Origin: Delphinus delphis
Lineage: Eukaryota > Chordata > Mammalia > Artiodactyla > Delphinidae
Assembly (NCBI RefSeq): GCF_949987515.2
Contig: NW_027192651.1
Span: forward strand, 4,526,001 to 4,590,000
Direction: 5' to 3'
DNA length: 64,000 bases
A program made the translations under genes and the position numbers. This document shows, piece after piece, positions 51,099 through 63,191 of the stretch (the stretch's first letter is position 1; every line of letters starts with the position of its first letter). The notes below the pieces were generated by a model. It was given only the letters and a program-made list of their open reading frames with translations. It was not told the DNA's origin and ran no database searches.

Positions 51099-52128
51099 AA
51101 AAGAGAATCAAGCGTATGTACAGTGGCACAAACGCAGCAGTGATAGGATTGGAGAGGTTCGGTGAGCAAATGAAGACCCTTTGAAGTCATATTGCATGGT
51201 ACCCATTCCACGGGTCTCAACTCTCCAGGTTTAAGGTATTCTTCCTTCAGCTAAAACATGCATGTGGAACCCAGAGTATGATCAACCGTGTGAACGGGAG
51301 ACATGTTCAAATATGTCTCAGTTTTCCTCCCCTGGTACTTGGGTGCAACATTCCAGATGCTTTACTAACACTCTCCCCACTTGGAGAGTCAGTCGCTTTA
51401 ACTTCCTGTTTGGCCCAGTTTGCAATTTCTGCGGAAGATGAACAGGAATAGGGAGAACCAATGAGAGACTAGGTGGACGTGTCTGGACGGGCAAATTTAA
51501 CTCTCATTTCCCACCAGGAAGAGGAAATAACCAAAGGCTCAGCGTGCCATGCCGGAACCAGATTAGGGCCTGAAGCCATCCTGCGGTGTTGTGGCCAGCT
51601 CACAAGAAAGCGAGTTGAAGAAAGGAGCTCAGGGGCACTGTAATGCACAAACCTGCAGAGTTATAAATGACAGCTATCGTCCAAAAATATACTGAAGTAA
51701 GGCTGCCAAGAGGACTTGAAAGCGGGGCAGAATTGCAGGAAACCGATTTCAGGAGGTAGACTGGAATTGCATTGAAAGCATAGGAAAAGAGGCAGAGCGT
51801 CCACAATGATGCACTTGGCCAAAAAGGGCGTATGCGTTTTTTCCTGAATATATTCAGGAAAAAACGCATACGCCCTTTTTGGCCAACCAAGCAAGCTTGC
51901 AAAGGAAATCTGCACTACAGTGAAGTCTCAATTCCCCCCGGTCAAAAGGGCCATCTGAAAAAAGTGTAAAATCCAGAAAGGCAGGACAGGCCATGGAGAA
52001 CTGGGAGCCTTGTTATGCTGATGGGCGGGATGTAAATTGCCAACAGACACTCGGGAGAAGTGTATGGTGTTTCCTGAAACATCTAAAAAACAAAGCAACA
52101 GAGCCTAGGGCACTTCCACTTATGGTCC
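50551..52128 (+). repeat. Satellite unit 33
   Basis: Length 1,578 bp. It repeats unit 31 up to 51,098 and then diverges: CGTATGTACAGTGGCACAAAC is broken up by private changes, and the minor subfamily core and CTAGGTGGACG follow. It ends CTACAGTGAAGTCTCAATT, as unit 35 does. The palindrome is perfect. Confidence 0.95.
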
Positions 52129-53708
52129 TATAGCTTAGGGAAATTAAAATCAAAAAGACACAGCCACCCCAAAGTTTGGGACGCCTCTGTTTACAAGAAC
52201 CTCGTTTACCGTACAAGTTCAATATCACAGAAAGTGAAAAATGGATAAAGAACTTGTGGTACTTACGTACAATGAAGTATCACTCAGCAATGAAATCTAT
52301 GTCATCAGGCCCGTAGCAGCATAATGAGTGGATTCAGGTACGATGATTCTAACTGAAATAAGTCACACAGAAAAAGAAACATCATAAGATATCACTAATA
52401 CACGGAATGTAAACTTGGCTACACAGGAACTGAATTCCAAAACAGAACAGGGTCTCAAATTTAGAAAACCAACTTATGCTTGCTTAAGGGGAAAGGTGAG
52501 TTGGGGTGCTGCATAAAACCAGAGATTGAAATGAGCACAGATAAAGTTCCTTAAGCCAAATATGGAATAGACAAGAGCTACTCCTTGCTCAACGAAATGG
52601 ACTCAACACCCCATATTAAACGCCTAAGAATGTACCTGACTAGTAAGTATCTTAAAACCTATGGATTGCTATGTCTCCAAAAGAGAATCAGGCGTGTGTA
52701 CAGGGGCATAAACGCAGCAGTGATAGGATTGGAGAGGTTCGATGAGCAAATGAAGACCCTTTGAAGTCATATTGCATGGTACCCATTCCACGGGTCTCAA
52801 CTCTCCAGGTTTAAGGTATTCTTCCTTCAGCTAAAACATGCATGTGGAACCCAGAGTATGATCAACCGTGTGAACGGCAGACGTGTTCAAATATGTCTCA
52901 GTTTTCGTCCCCTGGTACTCGGGTGCAACATTCCAGACGCTGTACTAACAGTCTCCCCACTTGGAGAGTCAGCGCCTTTAACCTCCTGTTTGGCCCAGTT
53001 TGCAATTTCTGCGGAAGATGAACAGGAATAGGGAGAACCAATGAGAGACTAGCTGGAGGTGTCTGGACGGGCAAATTTAACTCTCATTTCCCACCAGGAA
53101 GAGGAAATAACCAAAGGCTCAGCGTGCCGTGCTGGAACAAGATTTGGGCCTGAAGCCATCCTGTGGTGTTGCGGTCAGGTCACAAGAAAGCGAGTTGAAG
53201 AAAGGAGCTCAGGGGCACTGTAATTCACAAACCTGCAGAATTATAAATGACAGCTATCGTCCAAAAATATACTGAAGTAAGGCTGCCAAGAGGACTTGAA
53301 AGTGGGGCAGAATTGCAGGAAACCGATTTCAGGAGGTAGACTGGAATTGCATTGAAAGCATAGGAAAAGAGGCAGAACATCCACAATGATGCACTTGTCC
53401 AAAAAGGGCGTATGCGTTTTTTCCTGAATATATTCAGGAAAAAACGCATACGCACTTTTTGGCCAACCAAGCAAGCTTGCAAAGGAAATCTGCACTACAA
53501 TGAAGTCTCACTTCCCCCCGGTCAAAAGGGCAATCTGACAAAAGTGTAAAATCCAGAAAGGCAGGACAGGCCATGGAGAACTGGGAGCCTTGTTATGCTG
53601 ATGGGCGGGATGTAAATTGCCAACAGACACTCGGGAGAAGTGTATGGTGTTTCCTGAAACATCTAAAAAACAAAGCAACAGAGCCTAGGGCACTTCCACT
53701 TATGGTCC
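52129..53708 (+). repeat. Satellite unit 34
   Basis: Length 1,580 bp. Variants are AATGAAGTATC, TTCGATGAGC, ACGGCAGACG, GCTGTACTAACAGTC, GTGCTGGAACAAG, CTGTGGTG and GCAATCTGACAAAAG. Both palindrome arms carry unpaired changes (TTGTCC, CGCACTT). Confidence 0.95.
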
Positions 53709-55286
53709 TATAGCTTAGGGAAATTAAAATCAAAAAGACACAGCCACCCCAAAGTTTGAAACGGCTCTGTTTACAAGAACCTCGTTTACAGTACAAGTTC
53801 AACATCGCAGAAGTGAAAAATGGATAAAGAAGTTGTGGTATTTACTTACAAAGCAATATCACATGCAATGAAATCTATGTCATCAGGCCTTTAGCAGCAC
53901 AATGAGTGGATTCAGGTACGATGATTCTAACTGAAATAAGTCACACAGAAAAAGAAACATCATAAGATATCAGTAATACACGGAATGTAAACTTGGCTAC
54001 ACAGGAACTGAATTACAGAACAGAACAGGGTCTCAAATTTAGAAAACCAACTTATGCTTGCTTAAGGGTAAAGGTGAGTTGGGGTGCTGCATAAAACCAG
54101 AGATGGAAATGAGCACAGATAAAGTTCCTTAAGCCAAATATGGAATAGACAAGAGCTACTCCTTGCTCAACGAAATGGACTCAACACCCCATATTAAACG
54201 CCTAAGAATGTACCTGACTAGTAAGTACCTTAAAACCTATGGATTGCTATGTCTTCAAAAGAGAATCAAGCGTGTGTACAGGGGCATAAATGCAGCAGTG
54301 ATAGGATTGGAGAGGTTCGGTGAGCAAATGAAGACCCTTTGAAGTCACATTGCATGGTACCCATTCCACGGGTTTCAACTACCCAGGTTTAAGGTATTCT
54401 TCCTTCAGCTAAAACATGCATGTGGAACCTAGAGTATGAACAACCACGTGATCGGGAGACGTGTTCAAATATGTCTCAGTTATCGTACCCTGGTACTCGG
54501 GTGCAACATTCCAGACGCTTTACTAACACTCTCCCGACTTGGAGAGTCAGTCCCTTTAACCTCCTGTTTGGCCCAGTTTGCAATTTCTGCGGAAGATGAA
54601 CAGGAATAGCGAGAACCAATGAGAGACTAGCTGGAGGTGTCTGGACGGGCAAATTTAACTCTCATTTCCCACCAGGAAGAGGAATTAACCAAAGGCTCAG
54701 CGTGCCGTGCCGGAACCAGATTAGGGCCTGAAGCCATCTTGCGGTGTTGCGGCCAGCTCACAAGAAAGCGAGTTGAAGAAAGGAGCTCAGGGGCACTGTA
54801 ATTCACAAACCTGCAGAGTTATAAATGACAGCTATCGTCCAAAAATATATTGAAGTAAGGCTGCCAAGAGGACTTGAAAGCGGGGCAGAATTGCAGGAAA
54901 CCAATTTCAGGAGGTAGACTGGAATTGCATTGAAAGCATAGGAAAAGAGGCAGAGCGTCCACAATGATGCACTTGGCCAAAAAGGGCGTATACGTTTTTT
55001 CCTGAATATATTCAGGAAAAAACGCATACGCCCTTTTTGGCCAACCAAGCAAGCTTGCAAAGGAAATCTGCACTACAGTGAAGTCTCAATTCCCCCCGGT
55101 CAAAAGGGCCATCTGAAAAAAGTGTAAAATCCAGAAAGGCAGGACAGGCCATGAAGACCTGGGAGCCTTGTTATGCTGATGGGCGGGATGTAAGTTGCCA
55201 ACAGACACTCGGGAGAAGTGTATGGTGTTTCCTGAAACATCTAAAAAACAAAGCAACAGAGCCTAGGGCACTTCCACTTATGGTCC
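53709..55286 (+). repeat. Satellite unit 35
   Basis: Length 1,578 bp; one base is lost near 53,811 (GCAGAAGTG) and one near 53,863 (ATCACATGCAATG). Variants are AGATGGAAATG, TGAACAACCACGTG (shared with unit 36), CCATCTTGCGG and GTATACGTT in the left palindrome arm. Confidence 0.95.
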
Positions 55287-56866
55287 TATAGCTTAGGGAA
55301 ATTAAAATCAAAAAGACACAGCCACCCCAAAGTTTGGGACGCCTCTGTTTACAAGAACCTCGTTTACCATACAAGTTCAATATCACAGAATGTGAAAAAT
55401 GGATAAAGAACTTGTGGTACTTACGTACAATGCAGTATCACTCAGCAATGAAATCTATGTCATCAGGCCCGTAGCAGCATAATGAGTGGATTCAGGTACG
55501 ATGATTCTAACTGAAATAAGTCACACAGAAAAAGAAACATCATAAGATATCACTAATACACGGAATGTAAACTTGGCTACACAGGAACTGAATTCCAAAA
55601 CAGAACAGGGTCTCAAATTTAGAAAACCAACTTATGCTTGCTTAAGGGTAAAGGTGAGTACGGGTGCTGCATAAAACCAGAGATCGAAATGAGCACAGAT
55701 AAAGATCCTTAAGCCAAATATGGAATAGACAAGAGCTACTCAATGCTCAACGAAATGGACTCAACACCGCATATTAAACGCCTAAGAATGTACCTGACTA
55801 GTAAGTATCTTAAAACCTATGGATTGCTATGTCTCCGAAAGAGAATCAAGCATGTGTACAGGGGCATAAACGCAGCAGTGATAGGATTGGAGAGGTTCGG
55901 TGAGCAAATGAAGATCCTTTGAAGTCATATTGCATGGTACCCATTCCACGGGTTTCAACTACCCAGGTTTAAGGTATTCTTCCTTCAGCTAAAACATGCA
56001 TGTGGAACCTAGAGTATGAACAACCACGTGATCGGGAGACGTGTTCAAATATGTCTCAGTTTTCGTACCCTGGTACTCGGGTGCAACATTCCAGATGCTT
56101 TACTAACACTCTCCCGACTTGGAGAGTCAGTCCCTTTAACCTCCTGTTTGGCCCAGTTTGCAATTTCTGCGGAAGATGAACAGGAATAGCGAGAACCAAT
56201 GAGAGACTAGCTGGAGGTGTCTGGACGGGCAAATTTAACTCTCATTTCCCACCAGGAAGAGGAATTAACCAAAGGCTCAGCGTGCCGTGCCGGAACCAGA
56301 TTAGGGCCTGAAGCCATCCTGCGGTGTTGCGGCCAGCTCACAAGAAAGCGAGTTGAAGAAAGGAGCTCAGGGGCACTGTAATTCACAAACCTGCAGAGTT
56401 ATAAATGACAGCTATCGTCGAAAAATATACTGAAGTAAGGCTGCCAAGAGGACTTGAAAGCGGGGCAGAATTGCAGGAAACCGATTTCAGGAGGTAGACT
56501 GGAATTGCATTGAAAGCATAGGAAAAGAGGCAGAACGTCCACAATGATGCACTTGGCCAAAAAGGGCATATGCGTTTTTTCCTGAATATATTCAGGAAAA
56601 AACGCATACGCCCTTTTTGGCCAACCAAGCAAGCTTGCAAAGGAAATCTGCACTACAATGAAGTCTCACTTCCCCCCGGTCAAAAGGGCCATCTGAAAAA
56701 AGTGTAAAATCCAGAAAGGCAGGACAGGCCATGGAGAACTGGGAGCCTTGTTATGCTGATGGGCGGGATGGAAATTGCCAACAGACACTCGGGAGAAGTG
56801 TATGGTGTTTCCTGAAACATCTAAAAAACAAAGCAACAGAGCCTAGGGCACTTCCACTTATGGTCC
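55287..56866 (+). repeat. Satellite unit 36
   Basis: Length 1,580 bp. It opens like unit 11 (TTTACCATAC, GAATGTGAAA, AGAGATCGAAATG). Private variants are GTGAGTACGGG, AAAGATCC, CTACTCAATGC and GGGATGGAAATTG. It carries GGGCATATG in the left palindrome arm. Confidence 0.95.
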
Positions 56867-58446
56867 TATAGCTTAGGGAAATTAAAATCAAAAAGACACA
56901 GCCACCCCAAAGTTTGGGACGCCTCTGTTTACAAGAACCTCGTTTACAGTACAAGTTCAATATCACAGAAAGTGAAAAATGGATAAAGAACTTGTGGTAC
57001 TTACGTACAATGCAGTATCACTCAGCAATGAAATCTATGTCATCAGGCCCGTAGCAGCATAATGAGTGGATTCAGGTACGATGATTCTAACTGAAATAAG
57101 TCACACAGAAAAAGAAACATCATAAGATATCAGTAATACACGGAATGTAAACTTGGCTACACAGGAACTGAATTACAGAACAGAACAGGGTCTCAAATTT
57201 AGAAAACCAACTTATGCTTGCTTAAGGGGAAAGGTGAGTTGGGGTGCTGCATAAAACCAGAGATTGAAATGAGCACAGATAAAGTTCCTTAAGCCAAATA
57301 TGGAATAGACAAGAGCTACTCCTTGCTCAACGAAATGGACTCAACACCGCATATTAAACGCCTAAGAATGTACCTGACTAGTAAGTATCTTAAAACCTAT
57401 GGATTGCTATGTCTCCGAAGGAGAATCAAGCATGTGTACAGGGGCATAAACGCAGCAATGATAGGATTGGAGAGGTTCGGTGAGCAAATGAAGACCCTTT
57501 GAAGTCATATTGCATGGTACCCATTCCACGGGTTTCAACTACCCAGGTTTAAGGTATTCTTCCTTCAGCTAAAACATGCATGTGGAACCCAGAGTATGAT
57601 CAACCGTGTGAACGGGAGACGTGTTCAAATATGTCTCAGTTTTCGTACCCTGGTACTCGGGTGCAACATTCCAGACGCTTTACTAACACTCTCCCGACTT
57701 GGAGAGTCAGTCCCTTTAACCTCCTGTTTGGCCCAGTTTGCAATTTCTGCGGAAGATGAACAGGAATAGCGAGAACCAATGAGAGACTAGCTGGAGGTGT
57801 CTGGACGGGCAAATTTAACTCTCATTTCCCACCAGGAAGAGGAATTAACCAAAGGCTCAGCGTGCCGTGCCGGAACCAGATTAGGGCCTGAAGCCATCCT
57901 GCGGTGTTGCGCCCAGCTCACAAGAAAGCGAGTTGAAGAAAGGAGCTCAGGGGCACTGTAATTCACAAACCTGCAGAGTTATAAATGACAGCTATCGTCG
58001 AAAAATATATTGAAGTAAGGCTGCCAAGAGGACTTGAAAGCGGGGCAGAATTGCAGGAAACTGATTTCAGGAGGTAGACTGGAATTGCATTGAAAGCATA
58101 GGAAAAGAGGTAGAGCGTCCACAATGATGCACTTGGCCAAAAAGGGCGTATGCGTTTTTTCCTGAGTATATTCAGGAAAAAACGCATACGCCCTTTTTGG
58201 CCAACCAAGCAAGCTTGCAAAGGAAATCTGCACTACAATGAAGTCTCACTTCCCCCCGGTCAAAAGGGCCATCTGAAAAAAGTGTAAAATCCAGAAAGGC
58301 AGGACAGGCCATGGAGAACTGGGAGCCTTGTTATGCTGATGGGCGGGATGTAAATTGCCAACAGACACTCGGGAGAAGTGTATGGTGTTTCCTGAAACAT
58401 CTAAAAAACAAAGCAACAGAGCCTAGGGCACTTCCACTTATGGTCC
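56867..58446 (+). repeat. Satellite unit 37
   Basis: Length 1,580 bp, adjacent sister of unit 38. They share CTCCGAAGGAG, AATATATTGAAG, GAAACTGATTTC, AGAGGTAGAGCG and CCTGAGTATATT at the palindrome centre. Confidence 0.95.
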
Positions 58447-60025
58447 TATAGCTTAGGGAAATTAAAATCAAAACGACACAGCCACCCCAAAGTTTGGGAC
58501 GCCTCTGTTTACAAGAACCTAGTTTACCGTACAAGTTCAATATCACAGAAAGTGAAAAATGGATAAAGAACTTGTGGTACTTACGTATAATGAAGTATCA
58601 CTCAGCAATGAAATCTATGTCATCAGGCCGTAGCAGCATAATGAGTGGATTCAGGTACGATGATTCTAACTGAAATAAGTCACACAGAAAAAGAAACATC
58701 ATAAGATATCACTAATACACGGAATGTAAACTTGGCTACACAGGAACTGAATTCCAAAACAGAACAGGGTCTCAAATTTAGAAAACCAACTTATGCTTGC
58801 TTAAGGGGAAAGGTGAGTTGGGGTGCTGCATAAAACCAGAGATTGAAATGAGCACAGATAAAGTTCCTTAAGCCAAATATGGAATAGACAAGAGCTACTC
58901 CTTGCTCAACGAAATGGACTCAACACCGCATATTAAACGCCTAAGAATGTACCTGACTAGTAAGTATCTTAAAACCTATGGATTGCTATGTCTCCGAAGG
59001 AGAATCAAGCATGTGTACAGGGGCATAAACGCAGCAGTGATAGGATTGGAGAGGTTCGGTGAGCAAATGAAGACCCTTTGAAGTCATATTGCATGGTACC
59101 CATTCCACGGGTTTCAACTACCCAGGTTTAAGGTATTCTTCCTTCAGCTAAAACATGCATGTGGAACCCAGAGTATGATCAACCGTGTGAACGGGAGACG
59201 TGTTCAAATATGTCTCAGTTTTCGTACCCTGGTACTCGGGTGCAACATTCCAGACGCTTTACTAACACTCTCCCGACTTGGAGAGTCAGTCCCTTTAACC
59301 TCCTGTTTGGCCCAGTTTGCAATTTCTGCGGAAGATGAACAGGAATAGCGAGAACCAATGAGAGACTAGCTGGAGGTGTCTGGACGGGCAAATTTAACTC
59401 TCATTTCCCACCAGGAAGAGGAATTAACCAAAGGCTCAGCGTGCCGTGCCGGAACCAGATTAGGGCCTGAAGCCATCTTGCGGTGTTTCAGACAGCTCAC
59501 AAGAAAGCGAGTTGAAGAAAGGAGCTCAGGGGCACTGTAATTCACAAACCTGCAGAGTTATAAATGACAGCTATCGTCCAAAAATATATTGAAGTAAGGC
59601 TGCCAAGAGGACTTGAAAGCGGGGCAGAATTACAGGAAACTGATTTCAGGAGGTAGACTGGAATTGCATTGAAAGCATAGGAAAAGAGGTAGAGCGTCCA
59701 CAATGATGCACTTGGCCAAAAAGGGCGTATGCGTTTTTTCCTGAGTATATTCAGGAAAAAACGCATACGCCCTTTTTGGCCAACCAAGCAAGCTTGCAAA
59801 GGAAATCTGCACTACAATGAAGTCTCACTTCCCCCCGGTCAAAAGGGCCATCTGAAAAAAGTGTAAAATCCAGAAAGGCAGGACAGGCCATGGAGACCTG
59901 GGAGCCTTGTTATGCTGATGGGCGGGATGTAAATTGCCAGCAGACACTTGGGAGAAGTGTATGGTGTTTCCTGAAACATCTAAAAAACAAAGCAACAGAG
60001 CCTAGGGCACTTCCACTTATGGTCC
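58447..60025 (+). repeat. Satellite unit 38
   Basis: Length 1,579 bp; one base is lost near 58,629 (CAGGCCGTAGC). It shares CAAAACGACAC and AACCTAGTTTACC with unit 40, and the four-substitution cluster at 59,473-59,499 with unit 24. Confidence 0.95.
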
Positions 60026-61605
60026 TATAGCTTAGGGAAATTAAAATCAAAAAGACACAGCCACCCCAAAGTTTGGGACGCCTCTGTTTACAAGAACCTC
60101 GTTTACCATACAAGTTCAATATCACAGAAAGTGAAAAATGGATAAAGAACTTGTGGTACTTACGTACAAGGTAGTATCACTCAGCAATGAAATCTATGTC
60201 ATCAGGCCCGTAGCAGCATAATGAGTGGATTCAGGTAGGATGATTCTAACTGAAATAAGTCACACAGAAAAAGAAACATCATAAGATATCACTAATACAC
60301 GGAATGTAAACTTGGCTACACTGGAACTGAATTCCAAAACAGAACAGGGTCTCAAATTTAGAAAACCAACTTATGCTTGCTTAAGGGTAAAGGTGAGTAG
60401 GGGTGCTGCATAAAACCAGAGATCGAAATGAGCACAGATAAAGTTCCTTAAGCCAAATATGGAATACACAAGAGCTACTCCTTGCTCAATGAAATGGACT
60501 CAACACCGCATATTAAACGCCTAAGAATGTACCTGACTAGTAAGTATCTTAAAACCTATGGATTGCTATGTCTCCGAAAGAGAATCAAGCATGTGTACAG
60601 GGGCATAAACGCAGCAGTGATAGGATTGGAGAGGTTCGGTGAGCAAATGAAGACCCTTTGAAGTCATATTGCATGGTACCCATTCCACGGGTTTCAACTA
60701 CCCAGGTTTAAGGTATTCTTCCTTCAGCTAAAACATGCATGTGGAACCTAGAGTATGAACAACCATGTTATCGGGAGACGTGTTCAAATATGTCTCAGTT
60801 TTCGTACCCTGGTACTCGGGTGCAACATTCCAGACGCTTTACTAACACTCTCCCGACTTGGAGAGTCAGTCCCTTTAACCTCCTGTTTGGCCCAGTTTGC
60901 AATTTCTGCGGAAGATGAACAGGAATAGCGAGAACCAATGAGAGACTAGCTGGAGGTGTCTGGACGGGCAAATTTAACTCTCATTTCCCACCAGGAAGAG
61001 GAATTAAACAAAGGCTCAGCGTGCCGTGCCGGAACCAGATTAGGGCCTGAAGCCATCCTGCGGTGTTGCGGCCAGCTCACAAGAAAGCGAGTTGAAGAAA
61101 GGAGCTCAGGGGCACTGTAATTCACAAACCTGCAGAGTTATAAATGATAGCTATCGTCCAAAAATATACTGAAGTAAGGCTGCCAAGAGGACTTGAAAGC
61201 GGGGCAGAATTGCAGGAAACCGATTTCAGGAGGTAGACTGGAATTGCATTGAAAGCATAGGAAAAGAGGCAGAACGTCCACAATGATGCACTTGGCCAAA
61301 AAGGGCGTATGCGTTTTTTCCTGAATATATTCAGGAAAAAACGCATACGCCCTTTTTGGCCAACCAAGCAAGCTTGCAAAGGAAATCTGCACTACAATGA
61401 AGTCTCACTTCCCCCCGGTCAAAAGGGCCATCTGAAAAAAGTGTAAAATCCAGAAAGGCAGGACAGGCCATGGAGAACTGGGAGCCTTGTTATGCTGATG
61501 GGCGGGATGTAAATTGCCAACAGACACTCGGGAGAAGTGTATGGTGTTTCCTGAAACATCTAAAAAACAAAGCAACAGAGCCTAGGGCACTTCCACTTAT
61601 GGTCC
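60026..61605 (+). repeat. Satellite unit 39
   Basis: Length 1,580 bp. It is of the unit 11/36 type in its first half (TTTACCATAC, AGAGATCGAAATG). Private variants are ACAAGGTAG, CAGGTAGGATG, ATACACAAG, TTAAACAAAGG and AATGATAGC. The palindrome is perfect. Confidence 0.95.
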
Positions 61606-63186
61606 TATAGCTTAGGGAAATTAAAATCAAAACGACACAGCAACCCCAAAGTTTGGGACGCCTCTGTTTACAAGAACCTAGTTTACCGTACAAGTTCAAT
61701 ATCACAGAAAGTGAAAAATGGATAAAGAACTTGTGGTACTTACGTACAATGAAGTATCACTAAGCAATGAAATCTATGTCATCAGGCCCGTAGCAGCACA
61801 ATGAGTGGATTCAGGTACGATGATTCTAACTGAAATAAGTCACACAGAAAAAGAAACATCATAAGATATCACTAACACACGGAATGTAAACTTGGCTACA
61901 CAGGAACTGAATTACAGAACAGAACAGGGTCTCAAATTTAGAAAACCAACTTATGCTTGCTTAAGGGGAAAGGTGAGTTGGGGTGCTGCATAAAACCAGA
62001 GATTGAAATGAGCACAGATAAAGTTCCTTAAGCCAAATATGGAATAGGCAAGAGCTACTCCTTCCTCAACGAAATGGACTCAACACCGCATATTAAACGC
62101 CTAAGAATGTACCTGAGTAGTAAGTATCCTAAAACCTATGGATTACTATGTCTCCGAAAGAGAATCAAGCATGTCTACAGGGGCATAAACGCAGCAGTGA
62201 TAGGATTGGAGAGGTTCGGTGAGCAAATGAAGACCCTTTGAAGTCATATTGCATGGTACCCATTCCACGGGTTTCAACTACCCAGGTTTAAGGTATTCTT
62301 CCTTCAGCTAAAACATGCATGTGGAACCTAGAGTATGATCAACCATGTGATCGGGAGACGTGTTCAAATATGTCTCAGTTTTCGTACCCTGGTACTCGGG
62401 TGCAACATTCCAGACGCTTTACTAACACTCTCCCGACTAGGAGAGTCAGTCCCTTTAACCTCCTGTTTGTCCCAGTTTGCAATTTCTGCGGAAGATGAAC
62501 AGGAATAGTGAGAACCAATGAGAGACTAGCTGGAGGTGTCTGGACGGGCAAATTTAACTCTCATTTCCCACCAGGAAGAGTAATTAACCAAAGGCTCAGC
62601 GTGCCGTGCCGGAACCAGATTAGGGCCTGAAGCCATCCTGCGGTGTTGCGGCCAGGTCACAAGAAAGCGAGTTGAAGAAAAGAGCTCAGGGGCACTGTAA
62701 TGCACAAACCTGCAGAGTTATAAATGACAGCTATCGTCGAAAAATATACTGAAGTAAGGCTGCCAAGACGACTTGAAATCGGGGCAGAATTGCAGGAAAC
62801 CGATTTCAGGAGGTAGACTGGAATTGCATTAAAAGCATAGGAAAAGAGGCAGAACGTCCACAATGATGCACTTGGCCAAAAAGGGTGTATGCGTTTTTTC
62901 CTGAATATATTCAGGAAAAAACGCATACGCCCTTTTTGGCCAACCAAGCAAGCTTGCAAAGGAAATCTGCACTACAGTGAAGTCTCACTGCCCCCCCGGT
63001 CAAAAGGGCCATCTGAAAAAAGTGTAAAATCCAGAAAGGCAGGACAGGCCATGGAGAACTGGGAGCCTTGTTATGCTGATGGGCGGGATGTAAATTGCGA
63101 ACAGACACTCGGGAGAAGTGTATGGTGTTTCCTGAAACATCTAAAAAACAAAGCAACCGAGCCTAGGGCACTTCCACTTATGGTCC
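61606..63186 (+). repeat. Satellite unit 40 (diverged)
   Basis: Length 1,581 bp; one C is gained near 62,990. It has clearly more private substitutions than inner units: CACTAAGC, ATAGGCAAG, GAGTAGTAAG, GATTACTATG, GACTAGGAG, TTTGTCCC, ATAGTGAG, AAGACGAC, GAAATCGGG, TTAAAAGC, ATTGCGAAC. Confidence 0.95.
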
Positions 63187-63191
63187 TATAG
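62953..63191 (+). pseudogene. LINE-1 ORF2 C-terminal remnant, open by chance in this unit
   Basis: In unit 40 the sense frame stays open from 62,889 to 63,191. After a start inside the palindrome (MRFFLNIFRKK...) it reads into the LINE-1 part. Residues such as NWEPCYADGRDVNC align with the ORF2 zinc-knuckle neighbourhood (GTLLHCWWEC-like), and VWCFLKHLK aligns with the family's VWRFLKKLK-like segment, followed by ALPLM in place of AIPLL. In most other units a stop interrupts this frame. It is a fossil coding segment with no catalytic domain, not an expressed gene. Confidence 0.7.
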
